A stretch of DNA of 64,000 bases, taken from contig JAJUBI010000001.1 of the NCBI GenBank assembly GCA_022419385.1, positions 2,232,001 to 2,296,000 on the forward strand, written 5' to 3'. Source of the DNA: Paraconiothyrium sp. Pb-2020 (lineage: Eukaryota; Ascomycota; Dothideomycetes; Pleosporales; Didymosphaeriaceae). The position numbers and the translations under genes are program-made. Positions within the stretch are counted from its first letter, which is position 1. The number at the start of each line of letters is the position of its first letter. Under the pieces are notes generated by a model. The model worked only from the letters and a program-made list of their open reading frames with translations, was not told the origin of the DNA and did not search any database. Below, in pieces: positions 1 to 11,722 of the stretch.

Positions 1-1518
1 TCCTCGACCTACGAACCTGTGAAGCCACCGGACCACGACCCCAAATCAGGCGCGATGAGTACGACACTCGGTTTCCGCTCAATGTTGAAGATGATGACCT
101 TGAGCGCGCCGCCCAGCGCGGCGATAACGTCACACAGGACAGCAAGTCCTTCACCCCGATGACGATCACCCGCATGCGAGCAGAATGCTTCGAGCTATAT
201 CGCATGATTTGGACGGAGCGACCGAAGTTGCAAAGGAAAGTCGAACCGGGCGAGAAGAGAACAACGCTCACAGGTCTCCTGGGCCGCATACAGTCGTTTA
301 GAGCTGCTATGGAGAAGGCGTATCTCCCTATGATGAGCAGGGACAACCCTCTGCACGCAGTCGCTATGGAAATGTATGGCATTCTCAGCTCACGGCTGTA
401 TCTCGCAACACTGCATCCTTTCGCGTCGAATGACAAACACAAGATGCCAGAGCGACTGCGACAGATCATGATATCCTCGTGCATCATGATTGTCGAGCAT
501 AGCATGAACCTTGAAGAGCAGCCCGCTTTATCGCAATGGTCATGGTACGTGGGAGCTCTGCACCAGTACCATTCGGCGATGCTTCTGCTCTCAGAAATGT
601 ACGTTACGCGTGCGGACCCCGCGCTCTCCACGCGTATATGGCGCTGCATCGACTATACCTTCGAGCTACCTTCAAGTCTAGGCGAGAACGACAAGATTCG
701 TTTCCTATTGAGCGAATTGGTCGAGAGAACAGGCTCCTATGCCTCACTCCGAGGAGTCCGCGCGCCTAGCGATATGCCTCACGCAGGCCCTAGGCTCAAA
801 GACGGGGACTCGCCATGGCCAGAAGGCTCGCGGCATCCACACTTGCCACAAGTGTTCCAAAATGAAGGTCGCGATGATCACAAACCCCCACCAGACCCGA
901 GCCCCGAGTCACCCGACACCAGTGGCTACGCTGCAAGCAACAACGATCATCCCTACCCGCAGCCTATATATCTCCCCTCACACACCAAACGGCCGCAAAG
1001 CCAATACACCACCCCTGCTGGGCTCACTGCGAAGGGACCGCTCGGCGCAATACCCCAGGTAGATTGGGGCACCGTAGACATGAGCGCGCGAGTCCCATCG
1101 GAGACTGAGCCCTACAGTTTCGGCGGATTTGCCTCGACGTCAAAAACATCAACAATGCCGCCGATATACAACACAAATAGCCATGAACAGCCAATGCATG
1201 GTACCTCGATGCCCCCGGTATCCGCTCTTCCAGATGGTACATCTGGAACGAGTGTCAGTCCTACAGATGCTCTGATCAATGATATCGACTGGGTAAGTGC
1301 AGTCTTTCTACAGCGTCCTTCACTCAAGCCCTTGTTAGCTATTATTTCGTGAAATAGAGTTGACGTTTTGCATGTAGAATGAGTGGGACAAGTTATTTGG
1401 CAGCGCGCAGATGGGACCGGGCAATGTATTCATTCCACCGTACACATTTCCGACCTTTGAGCCGAATGAGATCCAATGGGCCAGGAATGAGGGTCATGGG
1501 GGGCATGGTATGCAGTAA
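1..1518 (+). CDS. Fungal-specific transcription factor, C-terminal part (5' end outside window)
   Basis: The reading frame is open from base 3, so the gene starts upstream of the window. The first readable residues include EYDTRFPLNVEDDDLE, followed by a helical stretch (about residues 50-250) of the kind found in the middle-homology domain (fungal_trans) of Zn2Cys6 regulators. The zinc cluster would lie upstream and is not visible. A Pro/Ser-rich linker follows. Reading on without splicing gives a short tail, but a GTAAGT donor at 1293 and a TAG acceptor at 1377 join DIDW to NEWDKLFGS and run to TAA at 1516-1518, which is typical for the acidic end of such regulators. A nuclear DNA-binding activator or repressor is inferred from family; the target genes are unknown. 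Confidence 0.8.
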
Positions 1519-2165
1519 TCTGGACTTCTCGCATGTATACTGTCGGCGTCTGGGGGGATTATGCGATATATGTTGAAAGAATCTCGATATTAGTTTGCTT
1601 GCAGTCTCTAGACGAGCTAGGTAGAAGATAGTGGGTTGGCAGCAGCTGGTAGATTGAGTGACGCATGGCCTGTTATAGATAGTACGCACTGATTTTCCTG
1701 TCCATGTGTACAGTAACCTCGAGCACGTTGCGTTCCGTTCTGTCGCGTGCCTTCTGGTAGCTCACCAGCCCTATGATCGGCTAGCGGAAAACAAGCTTCC
1801 TGGGCCGGCGCTAAGACTTCGATGAGAGGGAACGACGTCCCCTCAGATATTTGCGTAGAGTAGTAGTGAGGTGACCGTTACGAGAACATGACCTTCAGGA
1901 GAATCATCTATTTATTCCCATGAAATCTTATTCATTGCGTTACACTAGGAACTCTTCCTCTGTGGTTCAGTCAGCGACCGTTAAATCCCACACGGCCTTA
2001 ACGTCACCGCTCGCCAAACCACGCTGCACACCCCAGTCAACACACTCCCAGGAACTTGTTCAGGCCAACCAGCGCCCACGCCACACTTAACCCATCACCA
2101 CGGCGTCTCCACCAGTCCGACGAAACTCCTCCTTTGCAATCAGCCCGGCAAAACTCGCGCCGCCC
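1519..2165. other. Intergenic region between transcription factor and TLDc gene
   Basis: This stretch should hold the 3' UTR of the upstream regulator and the promoter of the TLDc gene. No RNA gene or convincing ORF was seen. Confidence 0.6.
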
Positions 2166-3183
2166 ATGCCGAGCAACACCCAGGACAAGGACAACCCGCC
2201 GCCCTCCTCCTACTTCACCTATCCTGTCACCTACGCCGTCAGCGGGCTTCTCCGCCGCCTCAACTCCGAGCCTGCGAAACCTACCACACACTCGCCGAAC
2301 GCGCGTACAAATTCAACGTCTGGGGAAGGAAGCAGGGAAGATAGGGATATGCATAGCGTGTTCCAGCCCCCCCACCGGACGGCATCCCCGTTCCAACCAC
2401 CACCGCTTACGCCGCTCACCCTTCAAGGTTACAAGAGTTCCACACGGGAAGCAGGCAAACTCCTATCCCGCGGTCTCGCAGAAGAAATCCGGCTCCTTGT
2501 GCCGCCGCGCTTGCAGCTCGTAGACGACTGGCATGTCGTCTACAGCCTGGATCAGAACGGCGTCAGTCTCGCGACTCTTTACAAGCAAGCGGAAGAATAC
2601 CGGGGGCGGAGAGGCGGATTTGTCCTCGTGGTGAGGGATGCGAGCGGAGGCGTCTTCGGCGCATATTTAAGTGATGCGCCGCACCCACAGAGCCACTTCT
2701 TTGGGAACGGGGAGTGCTTCTTGTGGAAGGCGCACGTTCTCCCTTCTCTGCCGGATCTAGCGAATCTTCCACCGCCGCCGAGCGCGGATACAACGCATGC
2801 GGCGCGCATGACGACTATTGCGAGCCCGACAAAGGCGAGCAGCGGGACGTTGAGTCCGCCGGCCAGTGGGCATGGGAGTCGGAGTGGGACGAGTACCCCG
2901 GAACGCATACGGTTCAAGGCGTTCCCGTATAGTGGGGTAAATGATTATATGATTTTTTGCGAGCAGAGTTATCTGAGCGTTGGGGGAGGGTGAGATAGCC
3001 TATTCAACCGGGGACAAGCAGGCGCTGACAAGTAACAGTGATGGCCACTACGGCCTTTGGCTCGACGACAATCTTGAGCATGGTGTTTCAAGCACTTGCC
3101 CCACGTTTGGTAACGAGCCGCTCAGCGAGGAGGGGAAGAAGTTCGAGGTGTTGGGCGTAGAGCTTTGGTATATTGGCGCATGA
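2166..3183 (+). CDS. oxr1: TLDc-domain protein (Oxr1-type oxidation resistance protein)
   Basis: Two exons, 2166-2989 and 3039-3183, are joined by a 49-bp GT-AG intron and encode about 322 residues. The intron is required: the unspliced frame stops right after SVGGG, while splicing gives SVGGGDGHYGLWLDDNLEHG, the conserved end of the TLDc domain with its later TFGNEPLS motif. The domain covers roughly residues 95-322. The first 95 residues are Ser/Pro/Thr-rich and look disordered. A Ser/Thr-rich insertion (about residues 205-245) sits between TLDc strands. In fungi and animals TLDc proteins of the Oxr1 group protect against oxidative stress and bind or disassemble the V-ATPase; this role is inferred from the family. 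Confidence 0.88.
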
Positions 3184-3901
3184 TTGATTTTCTATTGGAA
3201 CGACAGACAAAAAGCATCTCCTAACGTAGCGGACATCGGCATGGCGTTTGAGCGGCGTACTGGGCAAGGAATATACCGGCGAGTGGCACATGTCATGAAA
3301 GAGAAGGGTTCTCTTGGGGTTTAGATGGCATAGCAGGTCTTGTTTGTGATATCCCCAGAATACTACTTTGATCATTCTCACAACGTATTGGTCCCCTAGT
3401 CGATATTCGCATATTTAGCTAATGGCCATCAGTGGTGGTCCTTGCTGAGGGCCGCCCTGGGGCCACAGCGATCGAAAGTTGCTAGATAGCAATGCATTGA
3501 GTTTAGAGCAGTATGGAAGCCCCTAGTTTGAGTATGGACGGGCGCGCACTGCCGGTCCGCAGGGTCAGAAGAGTACTTCCCTCGGTATAACAGGGTAGTT
3601 ACCCATGATTGGAATTCGTCATCAGCATGTTCCCATGCAAGGTTGACTGGCTTTCCGCAGGTTCTTCCCCTCAGATTCCTCTTCTTGATCGTTTCATGTA
3701 ATTTGAAGGAGTCATGGTATCCATTGGGATCGAAATGTGAACGCCATGTTGGGGGATATCTGCCGCTTACACTAGTATAGTAAGCATGGACCTTGCGCTT
3801 CCACCTTTCGATCCGTCGGTATCATCTCCATTATCAAATAGTGTTGCTCATAGACTCTCCTAGCATGTTCGTTCCAAGGGCCATGAAAAGGCGCACCTGT
3901 A
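3184..3901. other. Gene-poor stretch
   Basis: This is the 3' flank of the TLDc gene. Only short ORFs without recognisable similarity are present and no RNA gene was seen. Confidence 0.5.
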
Positions 3902-4123
3902 GTGGGTAAACTCGTCAAGCTTGCAGAAGAGAGCCGCTCAATAGCAGCGACTCTGCAGTCCAAGCTCAATCAATCAGGGGCCGCTGATCAAGGTGGAAAA
4001 TGGGGCACTTTACAACAAGTGTTCTGCATTGTATTTGCACAGAACGAGATCAATGCACTTGCCGCACAGCTGGACTCATGTCGGAAGCAGGTTGACATCG
4101 CATTGCTTGTCTCTATACGGTGA
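3902..4123 (+). pseudogene. Possible relic of a fungal STAND/NLR-type N-terminal domain
   Basis: A 73-codon frame contains LVKLAEESRSIAATLQSKLN, then GGKWGTLQQ, then EINALAAQLDSCRKQVDIALL. The spacing of the Leu-rich helix, the KW motif and the second helix (Leu-x-x-Leu, Arg, then a run of hydrophobics) resembles the N-terminal helical domain that precedes NACHT or NB-ARC modules in fungal NLR-like proteins. No ATPase or repeat region follows, and the flanking frames are full of stops, so I read it as a decayed fragment. A chance ORF cannot be excluded. It lies beside an AT-rich block in a gene-poor interval, which fits a decaying accessory locus. Confidence 0.35.
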
Positions 4124-4784
4124 GCCAGGCCTGCGCCACTGGTCAACTGGTAACATAGGCGAGCACCGATCGCTTGTTTGCACGAAGACGGACGAGCAGC
4201 ATTGAAGAAATATGACTGGGTCCTGGAATACAGCTATTCCGTTCCAGCGCCTACCCTCGAAACTATTCTGGACTTTGCCGTCTGGTTCAATCTGGTCCGA
4301 TATGTGAGGTTCGAAGCAACAACTGCAGACAAAAAAGCGCTCTAGCATGCCGCACAATTTAGCAAGTGTAGGACTCAGATTAGCTTTGTTAAAGACTGGC
4401 TTAAGAAGTACTAAAATCTGTTCGCAGCTATACATCCTTCCAGACACGATCTGGAAATGATGTTGAGCAATACGTTGATGGCGCGAAAGCGACCAAAGGT
4501 GAAGATGTGGCCTCCCTGGACAAAAGGCAGGTCTTCAAAAGCTTCATGAAACATCCATCGTCGATGAAATCTAGCGTCATGACATTTTCCATGGGGTACA
4601 CTGCGTGATGCTCTCCTATCGTCCACAAATTAGCCAGTTCACGTAGAATAGTTTCCGCGGATCTGTTTCCTTGTTGTATTTGTCTTCTAGCTATATGTAC
4701 ATTTGCCTGCCTCAACATCTGATAGACTATATCGGTGCTATACATAAGTTCCTCGGCCACCTTTCTATGGTTCGAATACCTTTC
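4124..4784. other. Gene-poor stretch, no supported gene
   Basis: Several short ORFs occur on both strands, including a 110-codon minus-strand one at 4428-4760. None shows a recognised motif or a credible splice pattern. Confidence 0.45.
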
Positions 4785-5045
4785 TCATAGAGTTATATAA
4801 ATTTTAGCTAATCTAGATTCTGTAGGAAACTAACTTTTAGCTAGATTCCATTATGCTTAACATTTTAGGTCTTGTAGACAATGAAATAGGGCATTAAGCT
4901 GTTATGTTTAATCTATTAAAGCAATAAGACTGATAGCTAGCGATCTATATCCTATAAATCGGCTTAAATTGTATAAGAAATGTATTCAATCCGTAGAAAG
5001 GTAGCCGAAGAACTTTAGTATAGCACAATATTTCAAATCCAAAAT
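4785..5045. repeat. AT-rich block, possible mutated transposon remnant
   Basis: The base composition shifts sharply here to AT-rich sequence with many TA steps and repeated ctag/tagct words, and all frames carry many stops. This resembles DNA altered by repeat-induced point mutation in fungal genomes, but no transposase motif or terminal repeat could be identified. The edges are approximate. Confidence 0.35.
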
Positions 5046-5704
5046 GAATTGGGCCATGCGTAGACTTCACGAGCCCAAAATTGGTACGGATCGATTGCTT
5101 GGTGTTGAAAACCCAGAAGGAACAAGCTTGGGGCAAAATTGCCGTCCTCCGTCTGTGTCAAGAAAGACCACTCGGCTCAACACAGCGCAGCCGCGTTACA
5201 CAACTTGCGACGGGTGCATTGCCAGCATCGAAGATCGAATCTGATCATGATACTAGCACAGGAGCGTTATCTCCACAAGAAGGGGCGACGCAGACTGGAT
5301 AATTCTTCTTTTGGTTAGTGAAAGCTCAACATCTAATACCAATTCTCCAAGCCTTCAATGCCATGTCAAGTCCATCGCTGCTTGGTACAATCTAAAATAC
5401 ACATCAATGCTCACGCGCACAACGACACTATAGTAATCCAGACTACGGGTTTCACAGGGGACTGATGTATCGACTTCAAGCTCGCTTCTGGCGACAACCA
5501 TACGGCATCCGGCCCGGCAGATTAGATGAAACACCAATATCGGCATCACCACAACTGCTACCGTTCGAGATTATCACCCAATCAATATTGCTGCTCAGAC
5601 ACACATCCTTGGCACTTACGCCTCGGAATAAGCTCTACAGGGTTGCATGTCGGCTGAAGCGATCTCCAGATTCTGGTTGATGGCGACACTGCATAGAGTA
5701 GAAT
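5046..5704. other. Upstream region of the AA9 gene, no supported gene
   Basis: Only short unrelated ORFs are seen. The region returns to ordinary base composition and probably contains distal promoter sequence of the LPMO gene. Confidence 0.45.
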
Positions 5705-5873
5705 GCGGAGGGCATGCCCAGCGATGCCCAGTACCAGATGATTGCTCCGCGTTTATTGAAATGACCTTCCTGCGTGAATACCAGGCAGCAAATAGAGTAG
5801 TCGATCGTCATGGTATCTATGCTAAGAAAGGAGCGGAGGCCTGGCGACCGGTGTCGAACATGAAGTATATAAG
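5705..5873 (+). promoter_or_regulatory. Putative AA9 promoter: two CreA-like sites and a TATA box
   Basis: TATATAAG at 5866-5873 lies 94 bases upstream of the ATG at 5967, a sensible position for a TATA box. Two GCGGAG hexamers (5705-5710 and 5833-5838) match SYGGRG, the known binding consensus of the carbon catabolite repressor CreA/Cre1. Control by glucose repression is an inference; single hexamers of this degeneracy also occur by chance. Confidence 0.45.
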
Positions 5874-5966
5874 AAGGGGAGGGCGTTGCAATGGCAAAAC
5901 ATCGACTACTTCGCGAACAACCCATCATACCATTTCCAGTAGACCATTGTAAGCGGCTTTCTCACC

Positions 5967-6955
5967 ATGAAGTACTTCGCCGCCACCGTGCTGGCTCTCC
6001 TTCCAGCGCTCACCTCCGCCCACTGCGTCGCCCAGCGCGTTCGTGTGAATGGTGCTGTCAGTAAAATCCCAACGCTACTAGCATTATCGAGACACTGACA
6101 CTGCTCACCAGGACCAAGGCCAACTCGTCGGCATCCGCACGCCCAACTCGAACAATCCTATCCTGAATGTTAACGACGGCAACTTCGCCTGCAACAGCGG
6201 CTTCCACACGCCTGTATCGTCGACCGTCATTAATGTAAAGGCCGGCGACAAAGTAGGAACTCAGTGGGGTCATGTTATCGGCGGTGCGCAGTTCTCTGGC
6301 GACAAGGATAACCCCATCGCAGCTTCCCACAAGGGTTCGTTTCTCCTCCCGCTTATTACCATGACTTGTGCTAATATCAAATTCCAACAGGCCCTACAAT
6401 CTTCTACCTGTAAGTTCAAGTTCTCTTCCTCAAACTTGCGGTCATCTCCTTCTCCTATCACTGTTCGAACTAACATCAACAAACCTCCAGTGCCAAAGTC
6501 GACAACGCCGCCTCCGCTTCGGGCTCAGGTCTCAAATGGTTTAAGATCGCCGAAGACGGGCTCGACGGCTCCGGCAAGTGGGGTGTAGACCGTATGATTT
6601 CTAACGGCGGCTGGGTCGACTTCGAGATCCCTTCTTGCGTAGCGCCAGGCCAGTACCTCCTCCGCACGGAGATCATCGCGTTGCACTCGGCGACCAAGCA
6701 AGGCCAGGCACAATTCTATGTGGCAAGTAAACACCCTCTCACGTACGAGGGTGAGTGCTGATAGCATATCAGGGCTGCGCGCAGATCAATATCAGCGGCT
6801 CCGGGAGCAACACTGGTGGCCAGACGGTCAGTTTCCCGGGTGCGTACTCGGCCAACGACCCTGGTATTCTGGTCAACATCTACGACAAGGCCGGCCAACC
6901 CAACGGTGGCGGACAGCCGTATAAGATTCCGGGACCGGCGAAACTTACCTGCTAG
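5967..6955 (+). CDS. AA9 lytic polysaccharide monooxygenase (GH61), secreted
   Basis: Five exons (5967-6056, 6112-6334, 6391-6409, 6491-6722, 6773-6955) encode about 248 residues. A signal peptide (MKYFAATVLALLPALTSA) is followed directly by His, which becomes the N-terminal copper-binding His after cleavage. The second histidine lies in ASHKGP and the axial Tyr in AQFYVGCAQI, so the copper site looks complete. There is no CBM1 or linker; the protein ends at LTC. Members oxidatively cleave cellulose or related glucans outside the cell. Exon 3 is only 19 nt. The last intron appears to be GC-AG (GCAAGT donor at 6723): it keeps the Tyr-Val-Gly-Cys spacing, whereas a nearby GT donor would lose one residue. 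The first intron begins with GTCAGT. Confidence 0.93.
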
Positions 6956-7612
6956 ATGGTTGTGCTGTGATAGAACGTTCAATGAGACCACAAAGTCCAT
7001 GGTAGCTGCAATGGTAGTGATACTGTGGTGCAACAGTGAAGTATACTTCTCGAATCCTTCCCTTCTACCATGATTTCAAGGACTCCATTATGCTGGACCT
7101 GGTTCTAGCGCATTCGATGGCTCCTAATGCAGGAGAAAGAAACTCAAAGTAGATATGTAAGGCAGGTTACATAGTTGAAGAATCTGTACGTTACGATGCT
7201 AATCCGCGCTCCAATGGCGCTTCACTTGCTTGCTTGCCTCATTGTCTTTGACCCCCGAATCCCGATTTTAACAGACGTCGGGTATGTACAAGAAAAATAG
7301 ACGGCAACAAGACCGAACCCACCAAACATGACGCCTGAACAGAGCTCTTTCCACCACGAGCCATGTACACCATTTAAGCCCTGCCGACCAAGACCCAGGT
7401 CCACCCATCACAAGATGAGTCCGTGAAGCTGAGACAATAAGGCCCAATCTATGTCGTTAAATGTCAATGACCCTATCCAAATGATATGAAGTAGATAAGA
7501 AGTATTAGCGAAGAAAACGGTGAACATCGCGCAACAGAGGGTATCGTTGTATATCGGAGCAAAATCTCTCAGCAGACCGCAAAGGAAACAGGCCAATTTC
7601 CGCCTTAGGCCA
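6956..7612. other. Convergent intergenic region between the AA9 gene and wc-1
   Basis: This holds the two 3' ends. No further gene or RNA was recognised. Confidence 0.6.
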
Positions 7613-10600
7613 TCAATCCGGTTCGATTCCTTCTTCTATCTTGGGTGGTATGTCCATGGCGGGGTTGACATTATAGCCCTGCGATGCAGCGACTTCCATG
7701 CGTGCGACCTTCGCAGCATGCGGGTTGGAACTGTTATCGAACTGTCCGTTTTTATCTTGGGTTGAGGACTGGTGACCACTGTCGGGGATAACGTTCTGTA
7801 CGTTAGATAAAGTGTGCCTTGGTGAGGCGCTCTTCTTGCTCTTGTCGCTAACGACAGAATGCGCAGAGGATGTTCTCGGAGAAACACGACCTTGCTGTGA
7901 GATACAGAATTAGTATTGAACTAAACAGCTGGTCCCCAAGGCGGCCACATACCTGTTTAGCCCATCGCAAACCACAAGAATTGCACAGATCCCTGTTACC
8001 TGACGGTCCGCGTCTCCACTCCGGGGTGGTCCTTGTATGGCAATTTGCACAATCCTTTTGGAGTTGTCCAGCACCCTTTCTCCGCTTCCGCTTCTTCTTG
8101 GCAGCTAGAAGGCTCTGAACTTCTTCTGCGAGATACCTGTTCCGCTTCTCCATCTGGCGCAGTTCATACTGCCAACTCGTGCTTCTGGTGGTCTTGAGCT
8201 CATCGAACACGTTGTCTTCCGATGCCAACGACTGATCTTGGTGACCAAGGGTGAGACCATTGGAGCCTGCGAAAGTTGCAGCTTGTTCCTCAGTGGTCGC
8301 ATAACGAGGGTCAGTTGATATGGTTTGCGGCGTCGCGCTCCCTGAAGGAGATTGTTGTTGATGGGTAGTAGCTGTATTCGTGGAGACGAGTGACATGCCT
8401 GATTCATCCGAACCGCGACCCTTGTTCTGGTATAGCGCAGGTCGCTGCGCGGCCGCATTCCTCGAATATTTAAGTAGGCGCGTCTGACCAACCAGGAAGG
8501 TAGGTTTGTGACCTGCGGTGGCGTCGCCGGGGTAGACCGTCGTAAAGGCCTGCAGTACTTGGCCTCGCTTGTTGATCACTTCGTGTTTGACCTCGCCTTT
8601 TCGTCCCGTCCGTGCCAGCTCCAGAATCTTACCAAATTGTTGCTTAGACTCTTGGCGCATCAATGCTTGGATACTGGTGCCTACGAGTTCTTCAGGCTGC
8701 CTATCGATCAGGGAGCGGACGTTGGCTGAGACGAACAAAAACATCCCAGATGTGGATAATTTGGTCCACAACTCGTTGTCGCCAATACCTCCAGATGCAC
8801 GTAAGATTGTCTTACTGAGCGTATAGACTGGTCGCTCTCGCCCCACGAGTATGATGCACTTGCGTCCTTTGCCTTGCTCGGTGTGCAGCGAGCCGTGTCC
8901 TTCAAACCACATGTAGCCGCTCTTCTTCCGCCTGATTCTGAATACAACATTGACCGAGGCACCGTTGCTTGTTTCCTTGAGCTCCCGAGTGACTGGAACA
9001 ATGTCGGAAGGATGACACACAGAAGACAAGGCCGTGCCAACAAGCTCGCTCGGATCGTATTCGAGAACCTGATTACTGGATGGAGAGAGGTAGAGAAACA
9101 GTCCTTTGAGTGATAGGACATGAACGACATCGTCAGTGTTCTCCAGTAATATCTTGTCCCATAGTCGTCGTGTTATTTCGGAATCACCAGTGGAGCCGTA
9201 AGCGGCCAAAACATTGGAGACCTCATCCTTGGAAATGGTTGTGCCATGCTGCTCGGGTAGTGCTTTGTGATCAGTGAAAACGTAGCTAGGCATGGACATG
9301 CCACGTTGGTAGTTGACCCGGTATGATCCGTCGGGATTTTTGTTGGTCATCGATTGTGGCTGCTCGACTAGATCGACCTGGAAGCCTACGAAGAATTTCG
9401 TATTACCTCCGGGCTCCCACGCGATCGGAATCATAGTTAGTAGATTCATGAACGGTTGTCCACCCCGCCGGTAGTTGATCAAGCTGATCTGGGCCTCGGC
9501 GCGGTCGTTTATAGTATTCTTAAGATATAGGACCGAATCGTCATCCACGTACGTCCGCTTGATTCCTGGCTCCACTTTCCCATCCGGTGACTGAAGGAAC
9601 CGGCAATTTCTGCCCAGTATCATATGCTTGCTATAACCGGTAAGACGTTCGAAATTTTCGGAACAGTACACAATTGGGATGTCATCCATTTCCGCATCAC
9701 AGACGACGAACGCGCAAGACAGGTCGACGGAGCCAATGTCAATTTGAGGGTTAGGTCTGGTTGCTACCCTCATAAGGACGCCTAGCATATCGAAACCGGT
9801 GGAGGAGTAGGCATTTTTGAATTGCGTCTTCATATGGGGATTACTGTCCTTGGTTGACGGAAATCCGCCCCGAGGCGTGGCCCACGGCAAGTTGTTCTTG
9901 GTAAACGAAGCCTCTTCGTACCTCTGTTGTGGTATCCGATGCTCCGGACGCAGTTGAATTGGTTCTTGGTTGTGCAAGGATTGTTTGCTCATTTGGGTTG
10001 CGTTTTGTGATGGGTGGTGTGAGTTGGATCTGCTGTGGCTCCGTGGCCGGGAATCAGAGAGCGTCCCTTTTTGGTTTTGACTGTTTGTTCGTGTGGGCAT
10101 TTTCGAGTGTACGTTGGGCGTGGTGCTGGATGATTCGCTTCTGTAATTTTCTCTGGGAGTTGTAGACATATTACTGTCCTGCGGAGCTGAAGTTTGAGGG
10201 CCACCGAAGTCTTGAGCGACCGGAGAATTCATCATGGCGGGAGCGAAGGCAGTATTGGGGAACATGTTCATGTCGTTTGGCAGCATGGCCATGGGGTCGT
10301 TCATGTCGAGCGACATGGGCATACTGTTCGGGTACGGGCTCAGATCCATGTCCAGCGATCCATTGTGCTGCAGTGGAGAGGCATAGGTGGAGCCGCCATT
10401 TGCGACGTTGGAGAAGGGCGAGTTCGCATGGGCTTGGGAGAACTGGGTGTTGATGGCGAGGTCGGTAGCAGGCACGCGGTCGTTCTGCAGCTCGCCCGTG
10501 GTGCGCGGAAAGGTCGCGGTAGGTAGCATAGCATCCATGCCGGCGGCGGACATGTCGAACTGGAAGTCGTCCATGGTCGCGTTCGGCGGGCCGCCGAAGT

Positions 10601-10841
10601 TCATCGACGAGAAGCGGCGCGAGTCAGGGCTGTCCATGTTCACCTGGTTGCCATAGACGGGCATGCTGCGGCGACGGTTCACCTTGTCGTCGTTGGACGA
10701 GACGATGTCGTCGAGCGACTGGCCCTGGCCCATGGCGAAGGCGGCTTCCAGGTCGTCGCCCGACAGGTCCATGATGGGGTTCGCATTGCTTTGTTGTTGC
10801 GCGAAGGGCCCCCGCGGCGGCGGGTAGGGGTACCCGTTCAT
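7613..10841 (-). CDS. wc-1: White Collar-1 blue-light photoreceptor and GATA transcription factor
   Basis: Two exons (10841-7953 and 7894-7613) are joined by a 58-bp intron and encode about 1056 residues. The N-terminal 340 residues are Asn/Gln/Ser/Met-rich. A LOV domain (about 345-495) contains GRNCRFLQ, with the flavin-adduct cysteine near residue 413. Two more PAS domains follow (about 555-665 and 685-790), then a basic patch KKKRKRRK (about 915) and a GATA zinc finger with CxxC-18-CxxC spacing (CANC ... CNSC). The intron sits exactly after LRWAKQ; splicing continues into QGRVSPRTSS, the expected basic tail after the finger. With WC-2 this protein forms the White Collar complex controlling light responses and the clock in Neurospora. 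All key residues are present, so a working photoreceptor is likely. Confidence 0.97.
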
Positions 10842-11722
10842 ACTCGCACACAGTCAGGCTCGGAGGTCGAGGGCAGCGGGGAGGGCATCGGTTCGAGAGT
10901 GCGCGCGGGCGGCGGCAGGTGCGGTGCGATGTGGGGAGCGGCGAGGGCTGCTGGGGTGGATGGAAGGCAAAGGAAGAAGATGGCCCGGCCGATTCCAGCT
11001 AGGCGGGTCTGCGTCGACCGCGAGAGGGATTATAAGGGCATCAAGCGTCTGCACCGGGACGGGAGGGCAGCGAGGGTGGGATGGGCACACGGCAAAAGGG
11101 CACTAACGTAGCGACAAAAGCCATGCGAGGCCGCTGGACACGCACTCGTCCAGTCGACCGTCGGCGGCGGGTGAAGAGCAACACATGACTGGGGTCAGAC
11201 GCAGTGGCGGAGTGGGGGCGCATGGCATTTTCATATGGCATTCTCGCATGCGACAGACGAGCGCACCTCATGCAGGGCAACCAAGGGTGCTTCTGCTCCT
11301 TGCGGAGCCTCACACGGGCGGCCGACACAGCAATTCGAGGAGTCCTGTTTCGTCGGGCTGGCGCTGCGGCCGAGTGTGCGCCGACGGGGCGTCTGGCACG
11401 ATGACTTCATCGAGCCCACACTTGCACGGACGCCGGGAGCAGCTGGGGCGGCGGTGCGGCCTGGGTCTCGCCAGGAGCGCCGCAGTGCGTGCATCAGCTT
11501 TGCAGTGCGCCGGGGACTGCGCTGCATGCCGTGGTGAAGGCGCCTCGTTGCACTCGTCGTGCGGCGTAAACACTGGTGACGCTAGGTGCTTTGTTCTGTG
11601 AGCACCTTCCAGCTCTGCTTGGCGGCCCTTTCCCCATCCGGCCCGCGCCAAGCATCGGTCGCGGCTGCCTTCCGACTTTTTGGCTGCGCGACCGGGCGTG
11701 TCAACACATCGACCAGCGCAGC
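10842..11722. other. Divergent promoter region, wc-1 and mrp4
   Basis: About 880 bp separate the two start codons. It is GC-rich, with many overlapping ORFs that look like composition shadows. No domain was recognised in any of them. Confidence 0.55.

Noticed and set aside
2056..2523. 155-codon ORF overlapping the start of the TLDc gene
   Set aside because: It runs in another frame, is Ser/Arg/Pro-rich only, and is explained by the TLDc coding sequence and its leader.
7619..7630. GGTTCGATTCC, a tRNA B-box-like word
   Set aside because: It lies in the last wc-1 exon and no A box or cloverleaf arms were found around it.
10791..11651. Cluster of overlapping ORFs in the wc-1/mrp4 gap
   Set aside because: GC-rich composition leaves all frames open; they carry no domains and the region is a divergent promoter.
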